Part shown: positions 52,026-63,400 of the stretch, piece after piece
How positions within the stretch are numbered: position 1 is the first letter of the stretch
Layout: each line of letters starts with the position of its first letter
DNA from: Apteryx mantelli
Taxonomy: Eukaryota > Chordata > Aves > Apterygiformes > Apterygidae
NCBI RefSeq assembly: GCF_036417845.1
Contig: NC_089994.1
Span: 10,620,001 to 10,684,000, forward strand
Reading direction: 5' to 3'
Length of the DNA stretch: 64,000 nt
Position numbers and translations under genes: made by a program
Notes under the pieces: generated by a model
Databases searched by the model: none
What the model saw: only the letters and a program-made list of their open reading frames with translations
Told to the model about the DNA's origin: nothing

Positions 52026-52499
52026 TGTAGCGAATGATGACACGGACTCCAGAAGTGGTGCATCTTGAGACATTTATTGTTTGTATCTGAGCATATTTAT
52101 ACTAAGAAGTTAGCTGCTCCAGCGGTTTTACAGATACACTTTGCTAAGCCAGTCATCATGCAGATTATGTCACAGGTAGCCAACCGTTACACTGATCACG
52201 CACGCAGCGCTCATGCCTTGTACTTTGCTACTTGCTTCCTAGTTAGAGAAAAGCTGTCTTGTTCTTAACCTTGGTTCCCACTGGCCTTTGCTGGTTTATC
52301 TGTACTTTCTCAGGATGTATCGTTCCCAGCTGCACCGGTGTCCTTGGGTATGTTTGTCTGAGGCTCCTGTTGAGGCTCCTGTTGAGACTCCTGTTGAGAC
52401 TCCCTCTTGTCTGAGCTGGTAACAGTTCCCCATTCACCTTTTCCCACAGCTTGCTACTTGCAACTTCCCTCCAACTTAACCTTGTCATGACCCTCCACA
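52026..52499 (-). repeat. Provirus 5' LTR (474 bp)
   Basis: On the minus strand it begins TGTGGAGGG and ends TTCGCTACA, the TG...CA ends of an LTR with short terminal inversion. It carries three copies of a 12-bp unit (ggctcctgttga type, 52362-52397), against one copy in the other LTR. A TATA-type box and AATAAA lie close together near the right end of its own reading, leaving a short R-U5 of about 40-45 nt. Confidence 0.95.
52094..52101 (-). promoter_or_regulatory. TATA box of the 5' LTR
   Basis: TATAAATA on the minus strand. Transcription would start about 25-30 nt further on (near 52068) and run leftwards, away from DGCR8. Confidence 0.65.
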
Positions 52500-52505
52500 A
52501 GTTTT
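52500..52505. repeat. Provirus target-site duplication, right copy (AGTTTT)
   Basis: AGTTTT directly abuts the right LTR and matches 45517-45522. The pair shows that the element arose by one integration and has not been rearranged at its ends. Confidence 0.9.
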
Positions 52506-52929
52506 GAGTGTGCACAGTCCTTCTGTCAGGCCTGGTTAAAAGGCATTAACTCTTCCAATATACTTTGCTTCTGATCTAGTTTTCCTATTTAAAATGAGCA
52601 GATGGGCAAACAGAGGGCAAAAAGCATTAGGTTACATTAGAGTCATTCAGCTGTGCAGGTGTACTATCAAATCCATATTTAAAGCAATGATAATGGACAA
52701 ATGAAGTAGGAATGGTAGAATGGATGACTCCCCTAATTGCTTTATAAATGTAAGGAAAGGGTGGAGGAGAGAGAGCACAGCTGGAGCATGCTGCACAACA
52801 CGTCTACCCTCTCACCGGGGGTTAACCGTCTGCCTTCGTCCCCTAGTGAACTCCCCTGCACAAAGGGGAAAGTTGTTCTGCTTTCTTTTACAGAAAGAAC
52901 CTTTCCTTTAGAGGGAAAGGGCTGGGTCG
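52506..52929. other. Spacer between provirus and DGCR8 CpG island
   Basis: About 420 bp of ordinary sequence becoming GC-rich to the right. No gene or repeat recognised. Confidence 0.6.
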
Positions 52930-53284
52930 GGGGCCGTCGGCCTTAAGCGGGGTGCAGCCTCGGGCTCGTTAACCCCAGCCCGGTGCGCTGAGGCCCGGCC
53001 AGCTGTGGCCCCGCGCCTCGGGGCTGCCGCTCGGGCCCCCCCCCCCGCCTCAACCTCTCCGCCCTCCCATCGCCCTGGGCGCCGTCCCCGCTGCCGGGGC
53101 TTCCCGCGCGCCCCAGCACAAGCGCAGCGGGGCTCAGACCGGCTCGGGGCCCTTCCGCCGCCGCGGCCCCAGACAAAGAGCCCGCGGCAGCCCGAAGCGC
53201 TGCCCCGTCATGGCAGCCCGCCTCCGGGGACGCGCCCTCCCGCCACACGCACCGCCGCCTCCCTCCCGCCCCCGGCTTCCTCTC

Positions 53285-53414
53285 ATTGGCCAGGCACCAT
53301 GAGGGTATGTGCCGCTCGTGCTTCTATTGGTAGGGCGGGCTAACATGCCCGGGAGCAAACCAATAGTTATCGAGAGTTCAAATTCGTGACAGCTGAGACT
53401 GGCAACGCAATTGG
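53285..53414. promoter_or_regulatory. DGCR8: Array of four CCAAT boxes (NF-Y type)
   Basis: ATTGG (inverted CCAAT) at 53285-53289, 53326-53330 and 53410-53414, and CCAAT at 53360-53364. Spacings are 41, 34 and 50 bp. They lie 60-190 bp upstream of the YY1-type motif, a usual place for NF-Y sites. Confidence 0.7.
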
Positions 53415-53439
53415 CTTGGCAAGGGGCGAGTCCCCCCCG

Positions 53440-53600
53440 CGGGGACCGGAGCTACTCGGAGCAGGCGTTTAAAGATGGCGGCGGCGGCGGCGCGGAGTGG
53501 GAGGCGGTTTCCGTGAAGCGGCCGCGCCAGCGCTCCCCCACCCCCATCCTCACGCCGGGCCCGGGCAGGAGGAGCGGCGGGGACCCCGGGAATGGCCCAG
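53440..53600 (+). other. DGCR8: DGCR8 exon 1 (noncoding)
   Basis: The 3' boundary is the donor GGCCCAG|GTGGGT at 53600/53601. The 5' end is approximate, set just upstream of the YY1-type motif. It contains the short upstream frame 53475-53516 but no DGCR8 coding sequence. Confidence 0.55.
53472..53482 (+). promoter_or_regulatory. DGCR8: YY1-type motif at the DGCR8 start region
   Basis: AAGATGGCGGC, the YY1 core that commonly sits just downstream of transcription starts in TATA-less promoters. Its ATG (53475) opens a 13-codon upstream reading frame ending TGA at 53514-53516. Confidence 0.7.
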
Positions 53601-56600
53601 GTGGGTGCTGGCCCGGTGGGCTGCGGCGCCGCGGAGGGCGTGTACGAGTGGGGCCTGCGCGGCCCAATCGCCGCGGCGCGGGCTGTAACCCCTCCGTCCC
53701 CGCGGGCCCCTCCTGCGGGCCGGGAGCCGCCAGCAGCCTTCGCTCGAGCCGTGGAGACAAAGTCAGCGGCAGCCCCTCGCCCGAGCGGGCGCGGCGGCTC
53801 CTGCGGCGGGCGGCCGGGCGGGCGGCCGGGGCCCGCCTCTCCTCCCCCGCCCCTTCCCTGGCGGCAGGGTCTTCCCTCGCTCGATTGCTTTTTCTGCCGC
53901 CTCCCTGGAGCTGCGTTCGGGGTGGTGGGAGGGAAGGAAACGCCATAGCTTTCTGCCCCCCCCCCCCAAAGTATTAACCTTGGCATGATTTTATACCGTA
54001 TAGTGTTAGGGTACAGGGCGGGGGGTGGTGGTGCTGGAAGGATTTCTCCCCCTTTACACAGGGGAGGGACCCCGCAGGGTGAAGACTCTGCCTCTCCTCC
54101 CGTGCAAAGTTGTGAAAAAGACGCAGCCCTCCTTCCCCTCCACGTGCGTGCCCACCCCTTCTCTTTTTTTCTTTTTTTTTTTTTTTTGGTCCTTGTGCGT
54201 TGGAGATGGTGAAGAGAGAGTTGTATGTCTTCCTAACCCTCAAGAATCTTCCTCATGTGCTCTTTTTATTCGTGGTGAAGTACAGTATGTCTTCCTCTAA
54301 ATTACCTAATTCAGCCTCCGGAATGGTTTAGGTTCCTAAACTTTCCTCTTTTTCCCTGGAAAAATAAAGGTCTCTCCTTTGCACCTCTTTGTCCTTAGCA
54401 TGGATTAATGAAAGAGGATTTTCTTTTGATATGTTTTCAGGCTTTTACTGCAGATTCTCAAATTTCTGCTTCTCTCTTCTTTAGTGATCCTTTTCTGACG
54501 TTTCCAAAGGGAGTTTTTCTTCAACTCCTTCCCCCTTTTTTTTTTTTTTTTTTATGGTGGGTAGGAGAGGAAGGCAATTACTCTCGCTTGATTATACTTC
54601 GTTTCCAAATGAAAGTCTGAATCTGCCAGCTATGTTTCCTGCACCTAGTTTTCAGTATAATAGGCATTCCATTGACACTGGGGTCTATCTTTAGCATCTT
54701 TTTGCCCACTGAGAGGGTAGACCTCCTAAAATAAGCTAAGAGGCAGTTAACGCTTTCCCTCTTAAAATGGGATTGAGAGCTTGTTGTGTGAGCCCATTCA
54801 TTTTGTTTACTCCTTTACTTAGAGACCTTGGAGTGGGTTCTTTAACTTTTCTTTCATGAATATTTCTCTTCTCCCTTCTGCTTAGGTAACTTAAGGACTC
54901 TAATTGTGGATGAGAAATTAGCTCGCTAGTTCTTTGTGTCATTTTTTTGATTGCTAGGATTACTTTGCTTTTTGGGGAAGTGAGAGAGCTTATGTCTGTT
55001 GCTTTTCTTTACAAGTAAGAAGCCGGTTGTTAGGTGAGTGGAAGCATGCATTTTGTACTTTTTAGACTCTGAATTGCAGAGTTTTGTTTTTTTGTTTTTT
55101 TTAAACTGTTTCCTGTTTCACACTGTTAATTGAAACCATCTAAGCCCTGCCAAAAAACTGGTCAAGCTGTAAGTGCAGCAATTGCTTTGCCACTTACAGA
55201 TGTGCCTTTCCCACATCACATGCTCTGCTACTTCAGAAATGGGATGTAGCTGTGCTGAATGAAGTCTTGTAAACTAGAGAAGTTCTTTGGCTTTGTCTGT
55301 ATTTGCCATTGGTAAAGTTATGATTGGGCCCCGAGTGGCTTTTCTGAAACTGCCTTGATGACTTCCACAAAATGGTTGCTTCCTTCAGAATCTTTCTGTG
55401 CTAAAGCTGATAATACAGAGAGAAATGAGCTCTTGTAGGTAGTAGCAACTTACAGAACATTTTCATTTGGATGTTCTGGTTTTATGGAAATAAATAATTC
55501 AGTTTCCTTATTGTTTTGTTTTTTGTTTGTTTTTTATTCTAACACTTCATGCTTAATAAGAGTAAATTTATTCTGAAGACTGTGTGTATGAAGAATGTAC
55601 AATAGGCATAGAGGATAACAAGAAGGTAGATGATTGTGAGTGAGGATTACTTTGACAGGGGTTAGAGTTAGGTGGATTTTTAAGCATGATCAGTGCATCA
55701 TAACTTCTAGTCTGCAGAGTTGCCCTTTGGAGCCAGAAGATGAGGAAGAGGACTTTATATTTGGATAGCAAATAAGGAGGATTTGCTCAGAGCCACTCTT
55801 CCTTTTGGGGTCCACTGAATGTGAAGTTAGCAGTTTCTGGCAAGGATGCCAGGTTCTTCTTGAAAGAAATTCTTTCTGAAGACAGAATCTGTGATATGTT
55901 GTTCTTTGTTCCTGATTGCAGCTACAGGTAACTCGTGATGGAAATCTGTTCATCACTGAACTCGCTTAAGACTGCTGAAATGCTATTCTGTAAAGGGAGT
56001 TCCTCTTTGAGCGTAGGCAGTACTGGTTACAAATTTTAAGATTCTGTTTTTCTGTTTTCTTCAAAAGAGTTACCCTTTTGTCTGTGCACTTTTCCTTTTT
56101 TTTTTTTTTCTTCCTCCTCTCGATCCATCTGTTTAGACTGGGAGAATAGACAGTGGTACTTGCTAAACAGAGAAAAAGCTGAGGTTTTTTTTTTTCTTTA
56201 TCCCTTCAGTAGATGTGGATCTATAAGATAACTAAGCCAAGAGGAAGAGCTTCAGTATTCTGCTTTTGTTGGGAACCTACTCAGTTAGCTATGTTATGTT
56301 TAGATGTCCACTGCGCATCTATTTCTTTGAGTTTGCTTTTACTTTGTGATGTGAATCCTTTTCAAATGATTTGCTAAAATGTGAAATTTCTGTGTATTGG
56401 TGATATGTGCAGGATATCAGCTGTGCATTTGTGTTTTCTCCAGTTCATCTAGAGTTCCTTCGGTGTTTGTACAGCCTGGCTGTTGTAGCCATCTGAAGTG
56501 CTCCATATCTTTTTAAGGTTACCCCTGGCTTTGCTGTGATGCTTTTAGAAAGGTGTCTGAATCCTTTTATGCATAGTTGGCTAGTATGAGAAGCAGGCTT

Positions 56601-59488
56601 GACAGTCAGCTTTCTGAATCTTGAAGGCACCGCTTAATGGAACTTGTTAGGGCCTTAGAGAATAAGATCTGTTCTTTCAGGGCAAGTTAACTAAAGATTA
56701 CAATAGGCAGGTGAACTTGTGTTATATTTTTATATTACATAACCTAATATGCTTAGTCTTTTTTGTATGTGGTTGTTTGGTTATCTTCATTTAAGATCTC
56801 TTTGGTTGTTTTTAACCTAGAAGCCCATCTAACTCATCCTTTTAGGTTTCTATTACTTCTCTCTTTCCTGTAGTACCTGATATCTAAGGGAAAATCCTTA
56901 CTGGCTTTTTTTAGCCTCTGGTATAAAGGGCATATTGTAGGCATCAGTTGGCAAGAAAGTAGGAACTGGAGAATTGGAACGCTCTCTTACTCTGCTTCTT
57001 CCTTTTTGTAGCGCATAGGAAGGTATCGCAGCACACAATAATTTAGAGCTGCCAGACTCTTGTTACCCTACCCTAGGGATACGGTAGGTTTGTGGCAAGA
57101 AATGAGAAAGCTAGTTTAAACCCATCTTTGTTTTGCGTTTGTTCTTGCAACACTGTGTACTGAGTAGCAGACGATCCCTGGCAGTGATTTGGTGTGCTAT
57201 TCATTACTTCAAGCCTGAAAGGAAGGGAAAGATGACAAGAATTTTATAGCTAATAGTGCTTGAATGTAGTAACAAGAAGACATCTTTTCTGCAAAGAGCA
57301 GAGGTGTAACATCAGAGGGCTGCTGAATCTTGGCAGGTGAAGATTAATTTCTTGTGTTCTGATATTAGTGTTGCTAAAACACTCTTTGGAGTTGGAGCAG
57401 GATGTGATCAGGGTTGTGGAAACTGCATTCTTTACCATCTCTTACAACTTGTCATAAATCATCTTTCTAATGGGACCAGGTAGCTCCTTGATCTTATGTG
57501 AAGCTAGCTGTCTTTCAAATTCTAGAACCCCAGCTTTAGGATTTCCTGGCTATGTAAATTGCTTCCATTTGTTATTTTCAACAGTCTTCAAAAGGCTCTA
57601 AGATGGAAGAATGAGATTATTTAGGCATTTAATTTCCAGTAGTTACTGAATTTATATTGTAACCCTTGACTCCTACTTTTGTTCAGAATTAATGATGAAG
57701 AAACTAGCAACTTATCATTTGGTCTGTTTCTTATCTGAAGATGAGAAGAAGAAAGGATGTTAGATGTAAATATATTTCTGGAGGTGTTCTGTGTAACATG
57801 ACATGTTTCAGAACCTGTTGAAAGACTAAGGAATTGATTGCTTCTCTGGTGATCATATTATCACCACTCTTTAGGATGGGATGAATTTAAATACATAGAA
57901 TTGCTTGTCTTAGTGTTGGATGAACTGCTTTTCATTCTGTGTGGTAATATCTTCTAATGTATTCACAACAAGGAGGATGGGATTGATTATTTTAGAGCTT
58001 TTATCAAAATGGAATCATATTCCTTAGTAGGAGTAAGACATGCGATGCATGTCAAGCTCAATGTCTTGGATGTGTCTTACAGTTGGGTATATAGAAGAAA
58101 AAAAAACATAAAAATGAACAGTTCTTGCTGCCCAGCAAAATTTTTATGGCTGAATCACTAAAACAGGAATATAAGCTCGCTTATATTTTGTTTCCTTCCA
58201 GCCTCCAGGTAGGTGGGTTCTGTATGTTGTTAATTTTTACTGGTTCCATTATAACTGCTGCTTCCCAACTTCCTGCCTTGCCCCAGCTGGTGTTTGGACA
58301 CTGCAATTGAAGTTTGTTCTGTCTGGGCTGGCATGGAGATACATTACAGAATTATATTTGGCTTCTCTAAGTCCCCAGTGACAACCCAGACATTCTGCCC
58401 TTTTGTCTTCAAATGTTATAATGTGACACTAGGGACTCAGCTTCTTCTTCTAGCATGTTTGGGTAGACTTTCTCTGCTACCTGGAAATACTTTGAACAGA
58501 GAATTCAGCCAGCTGATTTTCTTAGGCAGAGTAACACTGCTTTATTTCCAGCTAGTAGGAAGATTTAAACCCAGTTTTGGGTGGCACAGAGGGACTTGGA
58601 GAAACCAAAATAGCAGGTAAGAAATTATAATTAAATGTCCTCTTCCTTTCCTCAGGTGCTTACAGTCCTGCACAGATGACAAAATTGTAATTTAAGAATA
58701 CATCATACACATAATTATGGAAGGAGTCCACTTAATGTAGCAAAAACCTAAAGTTAGTTATAGCAATTGAATGTTCGTGACCTAAAATGGCCTAAAACAT
58801 TACCTGTTAAATGCCTTTCAGAATTAATTTGAATTTTAACACTATGCATCTATACCTGAATCCATCAGATATAACAAATATATAGCCCCATAATAGTATG
58901 GATCAAATGAGAATACAAGATCAAACATCTAAAAATTGGTTATCTAGAGATTATCTTCTTGTAAATTTTTAGTAAAATATCAAATTTCCTGTTAAAGTAT
59001 CCAGGGGGGTTTCAAAAATACCTGGTAACTTAAACTTTCAAAAAGCCATCTGCCTTATAAATCATAGTTGTTAAAAGCTTGTCAGTTTTTTCAAATTGTG
59101 TTAAACTTCAAGCTAGTTACCCTTTCTGTTGTGTTGGGTAAGTATGGCTCTAATATCAAATTATTTTAAATACCTGTAGTTTTTATTGTCTCCTACAAAA
59201 GCCATGCTTAATGCTTTGCCTGCTAACCCAGCAGCAGTAGTCAACAGATGATACAGGTAACGGTGGGTTAGCAAATTCTTGTGCTGGTGCACAGATCAGG
59301 AGATAGCAATCTAATTTCAGCCTCATTTGATATGGTATCAAGAGACGGTGGTATTGTCAGTACTGGAAAAAAAAAAAGAGCTACAAATTTCAAGTAGAAA
59401 TAAAAATATGGGAAGGAATTACATTCTTTTTTTGGCTGGGATACTTTTTCTGTTTTTTCTGTGACAAATACCTTTTTTCTTCTCGTAG
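53601..59488 (+). other. DGCR8: DGCR8 intron 1
   Basis: 5.9 kb intron, GC-rich for the first 350 bp and then AT-rich with poly-T tracts near 54167-54187, 54537-54553 and 56098-56110. No coding exons are supported; the open frames seen are short and featureless. It ends in the acceptor cttctcgtag. Confidence 0.7.
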
Positions 59489-59770
59489 GTTGAAAGAAGA
59501 AAAGGAGAGCTGCTTGCCCAATGAAGATGCAGTCTTAGTCTTCAGCTATTTAAGCTGAATGCATTGTGATTTCCAATAATTGAGACAGTGATTCTGAAAG
59601 CTGTCTACATTAATGAAAAGAACAATGTAGTCAGCTTAACTGAATCATCAGTGTTGCATATTGAATAGAACATGATAAACCTGTCTTGATGGACTTATGC
59701 ATGTTAGGAATATAGATATATACATTTATTTAAAGCATTTTTTTAAAACAGTAGTTTTGCAGTTTTAAAT
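59489..59770 (+). other. DGCR8: DGCR8 5' UTR within exon 2
   Basis: 282 nt between the acceptor at 59488 and the start codon at 59771. It contains several upstream ATGs and the first of two Drosha-type hairpins (59590-59646). Confidence 0.85.
59590..59646 (+). ncRNA. MIR3618: DGCR8 5'-UTR hairpin, miR-3618 type
   Basis: Arms GCTGTCTACATT and AATGTAGTCAGC pair around a loop of about 10 nt, with outer pairing GATTC/GAATC. The 22 nt at 59602-59623 match human miR-3618 as I recall it, except for one base near the 3' end. In mammals Microprocessor cleaves this hairpin in DGCR8 mRNA, lowering its own subunit. The role here is inferred from conservation. Confidence 0.85.
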
Positions 59771-60493
59771 ATGGAGAAATATGAAAATGTACCTCCCCTC
59801 CCTAAAGAACCTGCAAGAGAAATGAATGTGGAGAATCATACTTGTCCCCCACCTCTGCCGCCTAATGAACAGCCTCCACCACCTCCCCTGCAAACGTCCA
59901 GTGACGCAGAGGTAATGGACGTTAGCTCTGGTGGTGATGGACAGTCAGATACCCCTGCAGGGGACACGCACAGTATCTGCAGAACACAGCTTCTCACAAA
60001 GGGATCTGCCTGCTACAAAAGTCGTCTTATAATAGACCCTAACAATAGTGACCAAAGCCCAAGAACTGCTCGTCATGCACCTTCAGTTCGAAAGTTCACC
60101 CCAGATCTTAAGTTACTTAAGGATGTAAAGATTAGTGTTAGCTTTACGGAAAGCTGCAAAAGCAAAGATAGAAAAGTTCTGTACACTGGAGTTGAGCAAG
60201 ATTATAAGGCAGATACAGATTTTGGTATTAATAATGTCAATGGAGATTTGCATGTTTGTCCTTTTGCTGGTAGTAATGGTAAAGCTGTAGGAACAGGGGG
60301 TGAAAATGATGACAAGAAGGATGATGAAAATGATACTGATCAGGAAAAGAGAGTGGAATATGCAGTTCTGGATGAATTAGAAGATTTTACCGACAATTTG
60401 ATGGAAATAGATGAAGAAGGAGGAGGGTTCACATCTAAAGCAATTGTTCAAAGAGATAAAGTGGATGAAGAAACCTTGAATTACTCCTATGAG
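59771..60493 (+). CDS. DGCR8: DGCR8 coding exon 2 (residues 1-241)
   Basis: Begins [14 protein letters not shown] at ATG 59771 and ends NYSYE at the donor GAG|GTAAGT (60493/60494), phase 0. It holds the N-terminal region and, within the same bases, the miR-1306 hairpin. The frame continues briefly into the intron as read-through. Confidence 0.96.
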
Positions 60494-63400
60494 GTAAGTA
60501 AATTCATAGTTTTTAGTGGGGTGAGGGTTAAAGTGGTTAGAAAGACATATGCAAAGACTTTCATTTAAGACAGTCTCTTCTAGAAATGTCCAGTACTTGA
60601 GTCAAAAATGCAAAATTTTTGGAGGCAGAATTACTGATTTTCTGTCATTGTGTACTGAATTTTTCTTTGGTTGAAAACTTTCATTAATTATCTTGGTAAA
60701 ACTTCTGAGTTGTGTGGCAGCTTCTACAGTCTTGTTGAAAAAGAACATTTAAAAGGTTTTTTACAGTCTTATAACCTCAGCTCATTTTTGTCATGAAAAA
60801 TACTAGTTCTAGCTTATGAAAACTTATTTTCTTATTTTTCAGTCTTTTTACTGGGATCACTGAAAATTTCTAGTTTCTCTCTGAATGGAAGTATATAGAA
60901 ATAATACATGCTTTTTCTGTACAAGGGGAAAGGGAGGTTAGCAGCTCCAGGAGGATGGTGTCTGATGCTGTCTCTTTCAGGATGATTTTGATAATGATGT
61001 GGATGCTCTTCTGGAAGAGGGTCTTCGAGCACCCAAAACACGGAGACTAGAAAATGAGAAATATGGAGGTGAAAGTGATCACCAGTCTGATGGAGAAACA
61101 AGTGTGCAGCCGATGATGACCAAAATTAAAACTGTACTTAAAAGTAAGTTAATGTTCATTAAACACCTGTATATTTTTTGATGTGACTTATATATGTGGA
61201 ACAAAGGTACATGAGCAAACAAAGTTTAGGAAAGTAATTCTGGTCAAATTGTGGATATGTTACAGATTTTACTGTTTGAAGGCTTCCTACCATAGGATGT
61301 GGTTTTCATGTTCCTAAACTGCGAAGCTGAAGTTTAGGAGTGCTTTTTATCTTCGTCTTTTGTATGTAATGACAACATGTTTTGATGCATGGATTTGTAG
61401 AAAATTGTGAATATTACCTCAGTAGTGGGGAGGTGAACAAGGATGATCTGTTCTCTCTGATGCTGTGAAACAGCCGGAGTGGTTGTGGTCTTACTTTTTT
61501 CCTATTTTAGTCTTATAACTTCTGTTGTTGAAATGGTTTTATGTGAAATTTTCATGCATGCAACACTAGGTAGAAAGAACTTTTAGGAAAGTCAGCAGCT
61601 TACATTTATGCAAGGTTTGTTGTGTAAATATAACAAACTCCTAATGGAGAACTGCCTTAGAAAATGAGAACCGATCCAGAAAAACATAACTGAAAATAGT
61701 CTGAATTAAACTTTGAACCTGCTCTAGAGGATTATATTACAACTTCATTATATTCTGAAATAAGAAATCAAACAGTTCTTCCATCTGAAACTTTATACTA
61801 ACACAGGACTACCATGAAGTTCCTAGCTAAAATGAGTCTGTTCTCTGATTTCTAGTATAAAAAGGAGTGAGATAATTCTGTGATTTGTGGCATAGAAAGG
61901 AGTGAAACCATGTATTACCTTGCATGTGAGCATAAGCATTTTGCTGCAATATTGTTTCTGTTGCTATGGGGGGAGTCCTACTGGCTTATTATACTCTAAT
62001 TTCTCTCATGTTTTCTGGAAGAAGTGGCATTTTTGATGGCCAAGATATTTAAGAATAAAGGTTTGTAGACTTAATTCTGGTTTGTGTTGTGCCTTTGCTG
62101 AAAAATATAACACCGTAAGTTTTTATTTCTAATTGATGATCCTTTACAGAAGGAGTTTTCTCTGCAGCCATCAGAGAAAAAGCTGCATTGGAACAGAATA
62201 TTTAGAGGCTGAAATTACAAGAATTTTTCATCAGTTAAATAAAACGTAGGAATTAATGACCACCCATCCTTTTATGCATGAGTATTTGAGAAAGGTGGAA
62301 GGTGACACTGAAGATGACAGGGATCCAAGGAATAGTTGGTGGCCTGCTGGTTTGGAATAGGCTGTATTTTTGGAACAAAAAGTGGAAAATTGAAGGGGTT
62401 GAGTGTAAGAAATAAGGTTGGGAGAGCAGGAACAGAAGGAAGGGTGAAAGACAGTGATAGGGGAAGTGAACATAAGTAAGTCTGATTGTTCAAGTAACAG
62501 TAGGGACATATAATAAAATAGAGCTGGTTTTGTGTGTGAAGTGCAAAAAACAGCTACTCCAGTCAGATGTGAACCGGAAAGCCTTAACTTACAGCACTTC
62601 CCTAACTCATCGTTGGCTGTTTGGATCTGTAAGTCTAGAGGTTTCTAAATTCTAATTTATCCCTGAGGGTCAAGTGCAAAAATTTTGAATGGAAACCTCA
62701 ATTGTTTCAAAACCAAGTCTGATTTTTTCCATTGAATATGTTGGTGCCTGTGCTGATACAAGTTGGTAGATAGAGAAGACTAAGGAGAACAGAGAAATAC
62801 ACTGGTGAAATGAACAAATCGGTCTGTATGAAAATCAATGTTGTTACTGTTTTTCAGTTAATATAACATGGAATCCATAATTTGGCAAGATTTACTGTGG
62901 CTTGGAAGCATACACCTTTTTATTAAACAGTGTTTTTACAAAACTTTTTTAGTCTTATTTCAGGATCATTTTATCCTCTGAGACAGAGAAGTCAATAAAA
63001 ATAAAAAATCTTGATTCTTTTTCTGTTCTTTTCTGTATCTTGTTCGATACAAGTTTAAAGCCATTCTTTGTTTAAAGGTCGTGGCCGCCCTCCTACGGAA
63101 CCTTTGCCAGATGGATGGATCATGACATTCCATAACTCAGGCATTCCTGTATATCTGCACAGAGAATCTAGAGTTGTTACCTGGTCTAGACCTTATTTCT
63201 TGGGAACAGGAAGCATAAGGGTGAGAACTGTCAAATTTTTAAATACTTGTTGAGATTCGAAAAATTAGACATGTTCTTGCTAATGACTGAATGTTTTCTA
63301 CTCTAGCAGGCTTATTTCCAGTGTTATAGTTAAACTGCTTGAAAAGTAAACTTCTGTTTTTAAAAATATGATACAATTTTTCTTGTGTTTTTTTTTCCAT

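Larger units (their letters stand above)
45523..52499 (-). mobile_element. Endogenous retrovirus, full-length, beta-like with alpharetrovirus-like env
   Basis: A 6977-bp provirus in minus orientation, bounded by 6-bp AGTTTT duplications. Order on its own strand: LTR, primer-binding site, gag, pro (dUTPase plus protease), pol (RT, RNase H, integrase), env, polypurine tract, LTR. The dUTPase in pro, two zinc knuckles, G GGA AAC slip site and Lys-type primer site point to the betaretrovirus/ERVK group, while the Env transmembrane subunit is of the covalent CX6CC type seen in avian alpharetroviruses. LTRs differ by 4 substitutions plus two length differences, so it is recent. All genes carry frameshifts or stops, several in homopolymers. 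It lies between TANGO2 and DGCR8, antisense to both, and its base composition (CpG-rich) stands out from the flanks. Confidence 0.97.
52930..53950. promoter_or_regulatory. DGCR8: CpG island of the DGCR8 promoter
   Basis: About 1 kb of very GC- and CpG-rich DNA, sharply different from the AT-rich flanks, covering the promoter, exon 1 and the start of intron 1. It contains CCAAT boxes and a YY1-type motif and no TATA box, as for a housekeeping promoter. Long open frames on both strands here come from the scarcity of stop codons in GC-rich DNA. Confidence 0.9.

Noticed and set aside
52243..52515. 90-codon open frame with repeated SLNR units
   Set aside because: It is a translation of the LTR 12-bp repeat, not a gene.
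53378..53986. Open frames of 160-200 codons on both strands in the CpG island
   Set aside because: GC-rich sequence has few stop codons; the translated products are low-complexity Arg/Pro/Ala-rich and overlap in all frames.
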